Source: Azorinus chamasolen (taxonomy: Eukaryota; Mollusca; Bivalvia; Cardiida; Solecurtidae). From it: a stretch of DNA of 64,000 bases. The translations under genes and the position numbers were made by a program. The stretch lies in the NCBI GenBank assembly GCA_963576725.1, contig OY755241.1, positions 29,700,853-29,764,852 on the forward strand, written 5' to 3'. Of the stretch, positions 10,160 to 21,117 are shown piece by piece. Below the pieces are notes generated by a model that worked only from the letters and a program-made list of their open reading frames with translations, did no database searches and was not told the origin of the DNA. How positions within the stretch are numbered: the first letter of the stretch is position 1; every line of letters starts with the position of its first letter.

Positions 10160-10606
10160 TTGTTGTTAAACCTGTCCAAACTGGAATTTCAAATACGTAT
10201 CACAGGCCATCGTTAAGATATCGGAATCTGCATGGCAGCTTAACCCATTTGCTCCCACGATCCCATATATGGGACGCAGGCAAACAGTGTAGACTCTGAT
10301 CAGACGCCGCATAATGCGGTGTCGATCAGAGTCTACACTATTTGCTGATAGGAAATTCAATATAAAACAAGATAAAAATGAAAATTTAGACCAGACATCC
10401 CCTAGATAAAATATAGACTAATCCAATATATAAGTATAGAAGAATCCACTGGGAGCAAATGGGTTAATACAGACAGAGTGAAACTCATGCAGAAAGCTCC
10501 CAAAGGAGCTTTCTGCATGACTTCCACTGTGCATTGAGCAGCAACCTGCCTAAAATGTCTAAATCCTTTTGAATTAACAGTTTGACGTATAGGGTATTTA
10601 CTGTAA
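10160..10606. mobile_element. TA-1 MITE interrupted by a TTAA-2 MITE
   Basis: The left part ends GGCAGCTTAA and the right part resumes TTAATACAGACAGAGTG, then ATGCAGAAAGCTCC and GGTATTTACTGTA. Uninterrupted family members read GGCAGCTTAATGCAGGGTG here, so the insert lies precisely at a TTAA that has been duplicated. Confidence 0.7.
10240..10467. mobile_element. TTAA-2 MITE nested in TA-1 (228 bp)
   Basis: A perfect 18-bp terminal repeat TTAACCCATTTGCTCCCA is present at both ends. Hairpin AGACTCTGATCAGACGCCGC with apex GCATAATGCGG. The inverted copy at 46019 has the same ends and also sits in a TA-1 arm. Confidence 0.85.
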
Positions 10607-10640
10607 TGCTCATTAAGTTGATATATACGAGTTCAGAGCA

Positions 10641-11678
10641 TGTTGTTTAAATATTACAGTAGATTTTGTTGCAGTTACATGTACTGTAACCTTGGACATT
10701 TTGTTGTTTAGATACTACAGTAGATTTTGTTGCAGTTACATGTACTGTAACCTTGGACATTTTGTTGTTTAGATACTACAGTAGATTTTGTTGCAGTTAC
10801 ATGTACTATAACCTTGGACATTTTGTTGTTTAGATACTACAGTAGCTTTTGTTGCACTTACATGTACTGTAACCTTGGACATTTTGTTGTTCAGATATTA
10901 CAGTAGATTGTGTTGCAGTTACATGTACTATAACCTTGGACATTTTGTTGTTCAGATACTACAGTAGATTGTGTTGCAGTTACATGTACTGTAACCTTGG
11001 ACATTTTGTTGTTCAGATATTACAGTAGATTGTGTTGCACTTACATGTACTGTAACCTTGGACATTTTGTTGTTCAGATATTACAGTAGATTGTGTTGCA
11101 GTTACATGTACTGTAACCTTGGACATTTTGTTGTTTAGATACTACAGTAGATTGTGTTGCAGTTACATGTACTGTAACCTTGGACATTTTGTTGTTTAGA
11201 TACTACAGTAGATTGTGTTGCAGTTACATGTACTGTAACCTTGGACATTTTGTTGTTTAGATACTACAGTAGATTTTGTTGCAGTTACATGTACTATAAC
11301 CTTGGACATTTTGTTGTTTAGATACTACAGTAGCTTTTGTTGCACTTACATGTACTGTAACCTTGGACATTTTGTTGTTCAGATATTACAGTAGATTGTG
11401 TTGCAGTTACATGTACTATAACCTTGGACATTTTGTTGTTCAGATACTACAGTAGATTGTGTTGCAGTTACATGTACTGTAACCTTGGACATTTTGTTGT
11501 TCAGATATTACAGTAGATTGTGTTGCAGTTACATGTACTGTAACCTTGGACATTTTGTTGTTCAGATATTACAGTAGATTGTGTTGCAGTTACATGTACT
11601 GTAACCTTGGACATTTTGTTGTTTAGATACTACAGTAGATTGTGTTGCAGTTACATGTACTGTAACCTTGGACATTTT
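10641..11678. repeat. 61-bp satellite array, about 17 copies
   Basis: Units containing GATACTACAGTAGATTTTG, GCAGTTACATGTACTGTAAC and TTGGACATTTTGTTG repeat with period 61. Rare variants recur together (for example TAGCTTTTGTTGCACTTA at 10843 and 11331, exactly 488 bp apart), giving an 8-unit higher-order repeat. There are no unique spacers and no ORF. Confidence 0.95.
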
Positions 11679-11694
11679 GAATAAACACGTTTAT

Positions 11695-11830
11695 ACAGTA
11701 ACCCTGCTCTAAACAGAATTCCACAACTCTAAATCGAATTTCTGTTAAAAATTTCTGTTAGGCATTTCTGAACAGGTGGTAACAGGGTGTATGGTGAGTC
11801 CTAAAGGAGCTTTTCCGCACTATTTGCGTT
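11695..11830. repeat. TA-1 MITE, left part, diverged
   Basis: ACAGTAACCCTGCTCTAAAC, AACAGGTGGTAAC and TCCTAAAGGAGC mark a left arm plus apex. No matching right end is found. Confidence 0.5.
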
Positions 11831-12010
11831 CTACATGAAGCCGCAACATGTACTGGTATTTACTGGTATTAAAGTCCGGTTTGGACAGGTTTTGTTGTCT
11901 TTTGCAACATTAACAGTCAATTTGATCTTTTCATCTTCATCACAACAAGGTACGAGTAGAATACTGAAGGCCAAACAGGTCATAGGTCAAATTGGTAATA
12001 GTTTCATATA

Positions 12011-12166
12011 CAGTAAAACCCCTCTAATGCGACCACCTAAAAGAGGTATAATTCGGATGGTAGAGGCAAGTGGTAGCTTAATGCAGGACAAAAGTAACAC
12101 AGAGAGCTTTCTGCATTACTTTTGTCCCGCATTAAGCAACCACCTGCTTATAAAGACAACCATGTT
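12011..12166. mobile_element. TA-1 MITE, AATGCGACC end type, right end replaced
   Basis: It starts CAGTAAAACCCCTCTAATGC after TA and proceeds through GGTGGTAGCTTAATGCAGGA, ATTACTTTTGTCC and ACCACCTGCTTATAAAGAC. Where the right terminal arm should follow, the 42-bp array begins instead. Confidence 0.75.
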
Positions 12167-13174
12167 GTTGGTAGAGAGTACGCCGACCAGCTGTGGTACA
12201 TGAATAGTGTTGGTAGAGAGTACACCGACAAGCTGTGGTACATGAATAGTGTTGGTAGAGAGTACAACGACCAGCTGTGGTACATGAATAGTGTTGGTAG
12301 AGAGTACAGCGACAAGCTGTGGTACATGAATAGTGTTGGTAGAGAGTACAACGACCAGCTGTGGTACATGAATAGTGTTGGTAGAGAGTACACCGACCAG
12401 CTGTGGTACATGAATAGTGTTGGTAGAGAGTACAACGACCAGCTGTGGTACATGAATAGTGTTGGTAGAGAGTACAACGACCAGCTGTGGTACAGGAATA
12501 GTGTTGGTAGAGAGTACAACGACAAGCTGTGGTACATGAATAGTGTTGGTAGAGAGTACACCGACCAGCTGTGGTACATGAATAGTGTTGGTAGAGAGTA
12601 CACCGACCAGCTGTGGTACATGAATAGTGTTGGTAGAGAGTACACCGACCAGCTGTGGTACATGAATAGTGTTGGTAGAGAGTACAGCGACAAACTGTGG
12701 TACATGAATAGTGTTGGTAGAGAGTACACCGACCAGCTGTGGTACATGAATAGTGTTGGTAGAGAGTACACCGACCAGCTGTGGTACATGAATAGTGTTG
12801 GTAGAGAGTACACCGACCAGCTGTGGTACATGAATAGTGTTGGTAGAGAGTACACCGACCAGCTGTGGTACATGAATAGTGTTGGTAGAGAGTACAACGA
12901 CAAGCTGTGGTACATGAATAGTGTTGGTAGAGAGTACAACGACAAGCTGTGGTACATGAATAGTGTTGGTAGAGAGTACACCGACCAGCTGTGGTACATG
13001 AATAGTGTTGGTAGAGAGTACAGCGACCAGCTGTGGTACATGAATAGTGTTGGTAGAGAGTACACCGACCAGCTGTGGTACATGAATAGTGTTGGTAGAG
13101 AGTACACCGACCAGCTGTGGTACATGAATAGTGTTGGTAGAGAGTACACCGACCAGCTGTGGTACATGAAGGTT
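12167..13174. repeat. 42-bp minisatellite, 24 copies
   Basis: Units starting GTTGGTAGAGAGTAC and ending CTGTGGTACATGAATAGT repeat 24 times. Because 42 is a multiple of three, one plus and two minus frames stay open (412, 407 and 339 codons). The variable sites (ACC/AAC/AGC and CAG/AAG) change the encoded residue, and no synonymous-only pattern is seen. The reading frames are best treated as by-products of the repeat, although an expressed repetitive protein cannot be excluded. Confidence 0.95.
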
Positions 13175-13285
13175 GTAGGGAAGAGGGTACCTCGACAGCT
13201 ATGGTGCCACGACCAACATTATGACATGGAATTATTCTTTGAGTTAAACATGAAACAAATTGCAACTGACAGACTGAGTAAAGAT

Positions 13286-13332
13286 AGTCATTACCAGTGT
13301 CACGGTGGACGAATACAGCTGTATTCTCTTCC
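13286..13332. repeat. Dispersed 46-bp segment, also inverted at 20066
   Basis: AGTCATTACCAGTGTCACGG... is the reverse complement, with a few mismatches, of the sequence at 20066-20111. Confidence 0.7.
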
Positions 13333-13423
13333 AAATGTGTGTTTATCCTGTGCATGCTGAATTTTCAAATTTGTAACGACCTATCAGTGTGCTAACTATA
13401 GAACCAGTTCGATATAAATGTAT

Positions 13424-13498
13424 ACAAACAGTACAGGCCCAGACCAGAGTACTGCACAATGTGCTGTCTAATCTGGGTCTTACTGTTTGCTAATATGG
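13424..13498. repeat. TTAA-2 hairpin fragment
   Basis: AACAGTACAGGCCCAGACCAG and TCTGGGTCTTACTGTTTGC are decayed hairpin arms. Confidence 0.5.
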
Positions 13499-13617
13499 TT
13501 ATGTACTTTTTCCCACATTCAAAGGTTTAAATTCTACTACACTGTTTTCAGATCCCCAGGCGAGCATTTAATCAACAAGAAAAATTGAAACTCACGAGTC
13601 TTTTATCATAACTAAAT

Positions 13618-13776
13618 ACAGTAAAACCTTTCTAAACCCGATGTTCAAATTAGTATTAATGCCGATCTTTTAAACAGATTGCAGCCTAATCCAAGGTAAT
13701 CGCCATGCTGAAAACTCCCAAAGAAGCTTTCTGTTTGACTTTCATCCTGCATTAGGCAGCCACTTGCCAAAATGAG
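13618..13776. mobile_element. TA-1 MITE, diverged, right end lost
   Basis: CAGTAAAACCTTTCTAAACC to GCCACTTGCC with hairpin ATGCTGAAAACTCCCAAAGA. It is followed at once by a TTAA-2 element. Confidence 0.6.
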
Positions 13777-14025
13777 TTAACCCTTTCCCTCGTATAAACG
13801 CATTATAACGCAATTGCAAACAGAGTAGACCCAGATCAGACGGCTCCTAGAGGAGCCGTCTGATCAGGGTCTACTCTGTTTGCTTATGAAATAATATAGA
13901 TATGACTCTACAGTTTCTACTAATACCAAAAGCTGATGTGTACATATGCCAATATAAAAAAAAAGCTAATAAATATCCATGATGCCATTATTTCTTTACG
14001 GAATACTGAACAGGGAAAGGGTTAA
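13777..14025. mobile_element. TTAA-2 MITE, complete (249 bp)
   Basis: TTAACCCTTTCCCTCGTAT to AGGGAAAGGGTTAA. Hairpin at about 13817-13884 with apex GGCTCCTAGAGGAGCC. Confidence 0.85.
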
Positions 14026-14210
14026 TTTTTTTCTTTACTACAAGTCCGTTTTCGGAGAGTACAATTCGTACACAGTTACGAGAAACAAAGCATTGTACGT
14101 GCTACTAATCACATTTACCCGCCTCTTGAATCTGTCACATCATTTTTGTAAAAGCAAATTGGATGTTTTTGTAATTACCAATTACTTTGAAGTTTTCTTT
14201 GTGTTGTGGA

Positions 14211-14290
14211 CCTCATTAGCTCAGTGGTATGTCGTCACCGCATCAAAGAGTGTAGGTCGTAAGTTCGAATCGCAGTACATGCTCACATAT
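14211..14290 (+). mobile_element. tRNA-like sequence, probable SINE head
   Basis: A box TAGCTCAGTGG (14217-14227) and B box AGTTCGAATCG (14262-14272) are spaced as in a polymerase III promoter. The stems do not pair as a clean cloverleaf, so this is more likely a decayed SINE than a tRNA gene. Confidence 0.5.
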
Positions 14291-14320
14291 TCCCATGATG
14301 CATTTGCTGAATAAACTGGG

Positions 14321-14436
14321 GTTAACCCTTTGAATTGGGGACATGCGTGTACTGTCATTTGCTAACTGTAGACTCAGATCAGAGTACTCCTACATAAACC
14401 GACTGATCAGGAATTATTCAAAATCCTTTAGCAACC
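14321..14436. repeat. TTAA-2 MITE fragment, TTTGAAT end type
   Basis: TTAACCCTTTGAATTGGGG, then GTAGACTCAGATCAGAGTAC. The same subtype occurs at 34193. Confidence 0.55.
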
Positions 14437-14562
14437 TTAACCCTTTCCTCCACAAATACGCCTTTCTAAGCCTCTGTAATAGTCACTTCTTGAAACCATT
14501 GTGATAAATAGAGCATTTGCTCCATAGGAGCAAATGCTCTGTTTATCACAATGGTTTCAATA
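14437..14562 (-). mobile_element. TTAA-1 MITE, right half missing
   Basis: TTAACCCTTTCCTCCACAAA followed by the conserved hairpin (about 14494-14560). The outer arm beyond it is lost. Confidence 0.7.
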
Positions 14563-14897
14563 ATTCATTTGTCGATTCAGTTTCTCAGTGTCCTGAAAGT
14601 CATCTCACTCTATTACTCTGAAATGTAAAACTATAATTAACCACTGAAAACCGCCAGACCAGTGATGTAAAACATTTCACTAGCAATATTAACACAACTT
14701 TCTCGGTATCAATGAGTTCACGCATCATTCTCACGTAGGCAGATAATCTAGGAGTAATAAATAACAAATGTGTGTTATATTTCTATATTATGTAAATAAA
14801 CAATAGTTGACACTGAAACCAACTTCATGCTTTGCACACCAAGTAAATGTCGTCTGCAAGAGATAGTGTCGTCTGCTACAATCTCAAAAATGATATA
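14563..14897. other. Unassigned sequence
   Basis: No gene or repeat recognised. 14820-14880 contains a CGTCTGCAAGAGATAGTGTCG stretch resembling TTAA-3 outer arms. Confidence 0.35.
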
Positions 14898-15102
14898 CAG
14901 TAAAACCCCGCTAATGCGACCACCTAAAAGAGGTATAATTCTGGGTGCTAAATGCAGGTGGTAGCTTAATGCAGGACAAAAGTAATGCAGAAAGATCCTA
15001 GAGGATCTTTCTGCATTACTTTTGTCCTGCATTAAACAACCACCTGCTTATAGAGTCACTAATGTATATTCATTAAGTGGTCGCATTAGAGGGGTTCTAC
15101 TG
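14898..15102. mobile_element. TA-1 MITE, AATGCGACC end type (205 bp)
   Basis: CAGTAAAACCCCGCTAATGC to GCATTAGAGGGGTTCTACTG, flanked by TA. The apex is AAAGATCCTAGAGGATCTTT instead of AAAGCTCC...GGAGCTTT, a matched change in both arms. Confidence 0.9.
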
Positions 15103-15137
15103 TATCTCTTTTTTTCAGTTAAATACACATTCAGAAT

Positions 15138-15206
15138 GCCAAACAGTTGTTTGCAGATGGGACACCGAGTTACTCGGCATCTCATCTGGATACAAACTGT
15201 TTTATA
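15138..15206. repeat. TTAA-3 hairpin fragment
   Basis: AACAGTTGTTTGCAGATGG, CACCGAGTTACTCGG and CTCATCTGGATACAAACTG. Confidence 0.6.
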
Positions 15207-15240
15207 GGCTATTACGAATTCGCATCGAGCGAGCAAACAG

Positions 15241-15480
15241 TTAACCTTCCCTGTTCTATGCTTGTTACAAATTTCAACACCTACTGAATATTCATGGACA
15301 AAATATTTTAATGGAAGATGGAACATTGTTGACATTTTAGAAAGCAAAGAAACAGATCTATCAAATTATATTAGCAAACAGAGCAGACCCTGATCAGACG
15401 GCTCCTATAGGAGCCGTCTGATCTGGGTCTACTCTGTTTGCAGATGCAATAAAACACGGTTACATTAGGGACATGGTTAA
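15241..15480. mobile_element. TTAA-2 MITE, complete (240 bp)
   Basis: TTAACCTTCCCTGTTC to ACATGGTTAA. Hairpin at about 15373-15441 with apex CGGCTCCTATAGGAGCCG. Relative to 13777 it lies in the opposite orientation. Confidence 0.8.
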
Positions 15481-15946
15481 TACTAACTCCATTCAACCCC
15501 TCTGCTTCTTTCGCATGCTGAGAACAGTTTCGTCGACAGAACATGCTCTTCTAAATCTACTTTTTAGGGCAGACATTCTTGCATTTCAAAGAAAAGTGTC
15601 AAAATGTTTGGATTCATGCTGTTTTACACTTTGTCAATGGTTTCACAAAAGATTGAACGAATCAGGAACAAGTAAAAAGGCAAACTAACCGGGTTTTGGC
15701 AGTCATTTTTTTCTGTACGAACAGGAAAACCCTGGGTGTACTTTGTATGCTTAAAACACAGACACTCCTAGCATTATTTTGGACAACGTTTTTGTCAAAG
15801 GCCCTAAAACCTTGTTTGGATCTAAATTCTCGATTTCAGATTTGTAAAAGCTGCTCTTTGAATACTGTTGTGACATGGTTTATCCATTATGCAATAAACC
15901 TAACAAAAGCTACATCGCTTCCGACACTAGCCACACAACATTAATA
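15481..15946. other. Unassigned sequence
   Basis: Two adjacent short open frames (71 and 82 codons) have no recognisable motif, signal peptide or family resemblance. I do not call them genes. Confidence 0.4.
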
Positions 15947-16157
15947 CAGCAACGTCTCGCTAATACGACCACTCAAAATAAGTATAATATCAGGATTTTT
16001 AAAACAAGTGGTTGCTCAATGCAGGACAAAAGTTATGCAGAAAGCTCCTAAAGGAGCTTTCTGCATAACTTGTGCCCTGCATTAAGCAGTCGCCTGCTTT
16101 GTATAGATTCTTATATTGATAATAATGTGGGGGCCGCATTAGTGAGACTTTACAGTA
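15947..16157. mobile_element. TA-1 MITE
   Basis: CAGCAACGTCTCGCTAATAC to GCATTAGTGAGACTTTAC, with the hairpin ATGCAGAAAGCTCCTAAAGG and arms AATGCAGGACAAAAG. Confidence 0.8.
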
Positions 16158-16334
16158 ACATTAAACCGATGTGAGTAGAGTCAGGTTGCAGTTCGTTACA
16201 ACATGTCTTTCATGTTAGTTGACAAGCCTATCAAATGCATTGGAACTTCTCTATAGAGATTGCTGAATGATTGGTTGGTTTTATCGGCTTTAACAGTATT
16301 TCAGTCATATCACGACGTCCAGCTAATTACAGGT

Positions 16335-16475
16335 GGGGTTCTTCTATGCACAGACAAATTGTATTGTTACGCGCACATAATAACATCCGGGTAAAACCGC
16401 CGACCTACCACAAGCCAGCTGGAAGGCTTCCTCACTTGAAATATCTAAATACGCGGACCGGAATTCGAACCACAG
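16335..16475 (-). repeat. Dispersed repeat fragment, SINE-like
   Basis: On the minus strand it reads GTGGTTCGAATTCCGG (B-box-like) and GTGAGGAAGCCTTCCAGCTG. I recall similar sequence as a common bivalve repeat, but the family is not certain. Confidence 0.4.
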
Positions 16476-16541
16476 CGGTGAACTTCAAAACTAAATGACT
16501 GCTTAGTGGCAGAAAACGATAAATGCAAAAAGTTCCTTATA

Positions 16542-16744
16542 CAGTAAAACCTCGATTATTCGAATTTTCGGTATAGAAGAATTTAGACCCTTTTAGGCAG
16601 GTGGGGCTTAATGCATTGTGAAAGTCATGCAGAAAGCTCCTAGAGGAGCTTTCTGCATGACTTTCACCATGCATTAAGCTGCCACCTGTCTTAAAGATCG
16701 ATAATAATACGTATTTTAGTGTTCGAATAATCGAAGTTTTACTG
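16542..16744. mobile_element. TA-1 MITE, ATTATTCGAA end type (203 bp)
   Basis: CAGTAAAACCTCGATTATTC to TTCGAATAATCGAAG plus TTTTACTG, flanked by TA. Hairpin apex AAAGCTCCTAGAGGAGCTTT. Nearly identical to 33475. Confidence 0.9.
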
Positions 16745-16749
16745 TATAC

Positions 16750-17095
16750 GTATATATAATCAACTATCAACCTTTTTTACAATAATATATTGACTATCAA
16801 TTTCTATATACGAACATATCGACCATTTTTATACGAATATATATCGAGTATTAGTTGTTGTTGTTTTTTTTCAAATGCATATTTTGACTATCATTCTTTA
16901 ATATGAATATATCTACTACCATGTGGTTATATAAATATGCCGACCATAGATTTTATATCACTATATATTTGACTATATGTACTATCCGTTGGTTTATTTG
17001 ACTATATCGACCATCAGTTGGTTTAATTGACTGTATCAACTATCCGTTGGATTATATGAATATATCGGCGAACAATTCTTTATATGAGTAATAGA
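16750..17095. repeat. Degenerate AT-rich minisatellite
   Basis: Loose repetition of ATATCGACCATC and GGTTTATTTGACTATA-like motifs about every 27-30 bp. Confidence 0.5.
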
Positions 17096-17748
17096 GGATT
17101 TTACATGGATGTTCATTACAAATTGTTTTTATGAATCGAGTTGACTTTGATTTGGAAGAATCCACGTTTTACTTTGGGCTTCATGATTTATAAGATGATT
17201 TTGAGAAACAAGTGAGACATTTTGAAATGTAAAATGACAGAGAAATGTTCTGTCATGTTTCTTTCAGTTTCGATGACACTGTTTTCTCGTTTTATCTTGG
17301 GTGCATGACTATTGTGAATATCTGCACAAAAATTAATGACAAATTCGTTCGGTTAAATGGCTGTATTATACAACTATTTATACGTGGATTTTTACCATGT
17401 TTTGTCGGAAAACGCCGAGTAGTTACGACTGTACCGGTATACAAGTATAATCAATGAAAGTGGACATGCTTTGCTCAAACAACAACAAAAATATGTTTCC
17501 GGCGCTTCTTTCAAACATCAACAATACAGTGAAACATAAAACAAATGATTAAATTAACAGACATGCTAAATTGTATATTTTTACATTAACAAGTTAATAA
17601 TTACTTTGACATACAGGTCATTTACATCGATCCCCTGGAAATCACATTACGCCCACAAATTCAATCAAACAAATTGGCTTAGGTCATTTAGGAAGCCTTG
17701 TCGACGTATACAATGTAGTTTAAACCTGATGTATGATGACGTTAACTA
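17096..17748. other. Unassigned AT-rich sequence
   Basis: No recognisable gene. A 70-codon open frame (17245-17457) has no supporting motif. Confidence 0.4.
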
Positions 17749-17816
17749 CAGTAAACACTAGATACTTCGAACTTTAGTAATGAAGCATTGATGACTTTTT
17801 AGACAGGTGGCCGGGA
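17749..17816. mobile_element. TA-1 MITE left end
   Basis: CAGTAAACACTAGATACTTC, then TTAGACAGGTGGCC. The rest is replaced by the 23-bp array. Confidence 0.6.
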
Positions 17817-18560
17817 TTTAGTGTTCGAACTATCGGGGGTTTAGTGTTCGAACTATCATGAGTTTAGTGTTCGAACTATCAGAAGTTTAGTGTTCGAACT
17901 ATCGGGGGTTTAGTGTTCCAACTATCGGGGGTTTAGTGTTCCAACTATCAGGGGTTTAGTGTTCCAACTATTGGGGGTTTAGTGTTCGAACTATCGGGGG
18001 TTTAGTGTTCGAACTATCATGAGTTTAGTGTTCGAACTATCAGAAGTTTAGTGTTCGAACTATCGGGGGTTTAGTGTTCCAACTATCGGGGGTTTAGTGT
18101 TCCAACTATCAGGGGTTTAGTGTTCGAACTATTGGGGGTTTAGTGTTCGAACTATTAGGGGTTTAGTGTTCGAACTATCAGGGGTTTAGTATTCCAACTA
18201 TCAGGGGTTTAGTGTTCGAACTATCAGGGGTTTAGTGTTCGAACTATCGGGGGTTTAGTGTTCCAACTATCAGGGGTTTAGTGTTCCAACTATTGGGGGT
18301 TTAGTGTTCGAACTATCAGGGGTTTAGTGTTCGAACTATCAGGAGATTTAGTGTTCCAACTATCAGGGGTTTAGTGTTCGAACTATTGGGGGTTTAGTGT
18401 TCCAACTATCAGGGGTTTAGTGTTCGAACTATCAGGGGTTTAGTGTTCGAACTATTGGTGGTTTAGTGTTCGAACTATCAGGGGTTTAGTGTTCGAACTA
18501 TCGGGGGTTTAGTGTTTGAACTATCGGGGGTTTAGTGTTCGAACTATCGGGGTTTAGTCT
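17817..18560. repeat. 23-bp minisatellite, about 32 copies
   Basis: Units are TTTAGTGTTCGAACTATCGGGGG with small variants. TAGTGTTCGAA matches the right terminal arm of TTCGAA-type TA-1 elements (TTTTAGTGTTCGAATAATCG at 33650), so the array probably grew from that arm. Confidence 0.95.
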
Positions 18561-18668
18561 AGTTTAACTATTGGAAAGCTGACTATTCAAAGTGGTGTGG
18601 TCCTTCAGTGTTTAATGTTAGAGACCAATCAGTAAGAAATGCATACATTTGTTAATTGAATTTGAATG

Positions 18669-18763
18669 CCTAACAATGCAGACTCTGATCATATGGTCCA
18701 TCTGGTGACATTGTAATCTGGGTCTACACTGTTTGCAAATGCCAGTTCACATTCAAAGGGTGA
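18669..18763. repeat. TTAA-2 fragment
   Basis: GCAGACTCTGATCATATGG and AATCTGGGTCTACACTGTTTG, ending ATTCAAAGGGTG. Confidence 0.5.
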
Positions 18764-18864
18764 ACTATTTTATAACCACATTCTCATATGCAAAATTGTC
18801 GTCTGAATTTTCGTCCTTAAAAAATATAAACATCAAATCATGTTAGGTCCTGAAGAAACGCCAT

Positions 18865-18960
18865 GTTGCAAGGTTATAAAACTTCTGAGTCTGAGTCTGA
18901 ATTCATTCTCAAGTATTGATTGGTCAGATTCTGAGTAAGGTCAGAATCTGTCAACAATAG
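18865..18960. repeat. FB-5 fragment
   Basis: GTTATAAAACTTCTGAGTC, ATTCTCAAGTATTGATTGGTC and CAGATTCTG match one arm of the fold-back at 6345. Confidence 0.6.
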
Positions 18961-19530
18961 ATGTACTATAACTTATAAAAATCAACAATACATGTACTGT
19001 AAAAGACCCAATTATCAACAATACATATACTCTAAACAATACAATTATAAACAATATAATTATGTAATCTAAAATATAAAATCGTTAACAATAAGTGTAC
19101 TTTAAACGATCCAATTATCAATAATTCATGTACTCTAAAGAATAAAATCAACAATTCATGTACTCTAAACAATAAAATCAACAATACATGTACTCTTAAC
19201 AATAAAATTGCCAACAATGATATGTAATAAAACAAAACAAAAAATCAAGAATACATGCACTCTAAACGATCCAATTATTAACAATACATGTACTCTATAA
19301 ACAAAAAAAATCAACAATAGATGTACACTAAACAATAAAATTGTCAACAATGCATGTACTCTAAATAATAAATCCAGCAATATTTGTACTCTAAATCATA
19401 AAATCTTCAATAATACATGTACTCTCTAAATAATAAAATCTTCAATAAAACATGTTCTCTAAACAATAAAATCAACAATACATATACTCTAAAGTCTAAA
19501 CAATACATTTGTCAACAATACAATCTACTG
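18961..19530. repeat. Degenerate minisatellite, about 25-30 bp units
   Basis: TCAACAATACATGTACTCTAA and ACAATAAAAT recur with irregular spacing. Minus-strand ORFs rich in L and V across it reflect the repeat. Confidence 0.8.
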
Positions 19531-19739
19531 AAGGGGAGCATTTAATAGAGACAGTGTTTAATGGTGTAGTATTCTACTACTGGTCATTGAATCAAATATT
19601 TGGAGGCAGGGCAAATAACTACATCCTATCAGTGGGAACTAAATAGTATCAACGACATGGACATATCATTTGCAGGGATGACAGTTCAACATTACCTTCC
19701 AAATCCTTTAAGTTTCAAAATGGTCGATAAATATGGAAA

Positions 19740-20111
19740 AATAGTCAAACAGGGAGAGCCACACACGAAATGACACCGCACCAAACACCATCAAACAAGA
19801 AACGGTATAGCCACAAGACAAAACATAACATGGTGCATATCAAGACGAAAAACATTAAACATTAAGCATATTAAATAACAAAATTGACCATAGGCTGAAA
19901 GCAGGAGTACCGCCTTGGAACGGACAGTAACTAAAATAAGCTACTGGGGGACTTAAACCTGGTTTACGGGTGCCCAACCTGATCCTTATCCCACTCTCAC
20001 CAAAGTCAAAATGTAAATAAAATTCCCCCTCCAGACAATTTCAAAACATGAATAAAATCACATTTGGGAGAGAGTACAGATGTATTCGTCCACCGTGACA
20101 CTGGTAATGAC
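19740..20111. repeat. Unclassified dispersed-repeat-like block
   Basis: GGTATAGCCACAAGAC, AGGAGTACCGCCTTGG and GACTTAAACCTGGTTTACGG look like repeat sequence I associate with bivalves. The last 46 bp also occur inverted at 13286. No ORF or terminal repeat was found. Confidence 0.4.
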
Positions 20112-20397
20112 GTAATGTTTAAATTGGTTAAGATAGCGAGATAAATGGTACACTTAAATGTCATTGAAATAGTTCCTTAAAATTGAATGAATTCTTGAAC
20201 TGTTTCTTATACTATCATTAACACTTACCCTGCAGTAATAATAATGCTCGCTAAAAAGTGGATCTAGTGCAATATAGACTATTTCCGAATCGCTCAAGCT
20301 GTTGATAGAAATTATTCGGCTGGTGTCAAACAGCTTGGATTATGATGGGGCATCGAGTGCGAGTCAGGTCGCGGGTCGGTGAATGTATGACAATATA

Positions 20398-20592
20398 CAG
20401 TAGAACCTGTCCTTAGCGGTCATTCATTTATTCAACATAGGAGTCTTAAAAGACAGGTTGTTGCATACTGCAGGGCAAAAGTAATGCAAAAAGCTCCTAT
20501 CTTTCTGCACTATATTGCTTTTCCATAAGCTACCACCTGTCTCACAGACCTATAATTAGCCATCTTTTTGATGGTCACTTAAGACAGGTTCA
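20398..20592. mobile_element. TA-1 MITE, CTTAAGACAGG end type
   Basis: CAGTAGAACCTGTCCTTAGC to CACTTAAGACAGGTTC. Inner hairpin TGCAAAAAGCTCCTATC has lost part of its right arm. Confidence 0.75.
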
Positions 20593-20698
20593 AAAGTAAT
20601 CCGCAGATACATAACCCCGAAAATGTTAAATGAGGATATTGACACAATGCATTTCAAAACGGCACAACATACAAAATCAGTCTACAGTGAAACTTCCT

Positions 20699-20948
20699 TT
20701 AACCCTGTCCCTCATGTAAGCGCATTTTGACGCATCTGCAAACAGAGTAGACCCAGATCAGACGACTCCAATAGGAGCCGTCTGATCAGGGTCTGTTCTG
20801 TTTGCTTTTTGGTGTAATATAGATCTGATTCTACAGCTTATGCCTGAGGCAAAATGTCTTGCGTTCATATGCCATTATAAAAAATAATCTTATTAATATT
20901 CATGACGTCATTATTTCTTACATGAATATACACCAGGGAAAGGGTTAA
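20699..20948. mobile_element. TTAA-2 MITE, complete (250 bp)
   Basis: TTAACCCTGTCCCTCATG to GGGAAAGGGTTAA. Hairpin at about 20738-20806 with apex CTCCAATAGGAG. Confidence 0.85.
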
Positions 20949-21117
20949 CCGGAATTAAATTAGTATCAAGCCGATATTTATAACAGGACGAACATGCATG
21001 AAATCTAACTACCTAAGAGGATATACGAGCGTACATGTATTCATCTTTGCTAAAAGTCTGGTTTAGAGACTTTTCCTGTAATATGTTTCTGGGTTAAATT
21101 TCAGCCTCTTTACAATA

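Noticed and set aside
10641..11678. CRISPR-like array (also 17817-18560, 24418-25342 and 53104-53690)
   Set aside because: Units are directly contiguous with no unique spacers, no cas genes are present, and the genome is eukaryotic.
12122..13360. Three long ORFs (412, 407 and 339 codons) across 12.1-13.4 kb as genes
   Set aside because: They are generated by a 42-bp tandem repeat, which keeps frames open. Opposite-strand frames are equally long and nothing supports expression.
19740..20111. LTR or other named transposon
   Set aside because: The text looks like known molluscan repeat sequence, but no terminal repeats, primer-binding site or coding remnant could be shown.
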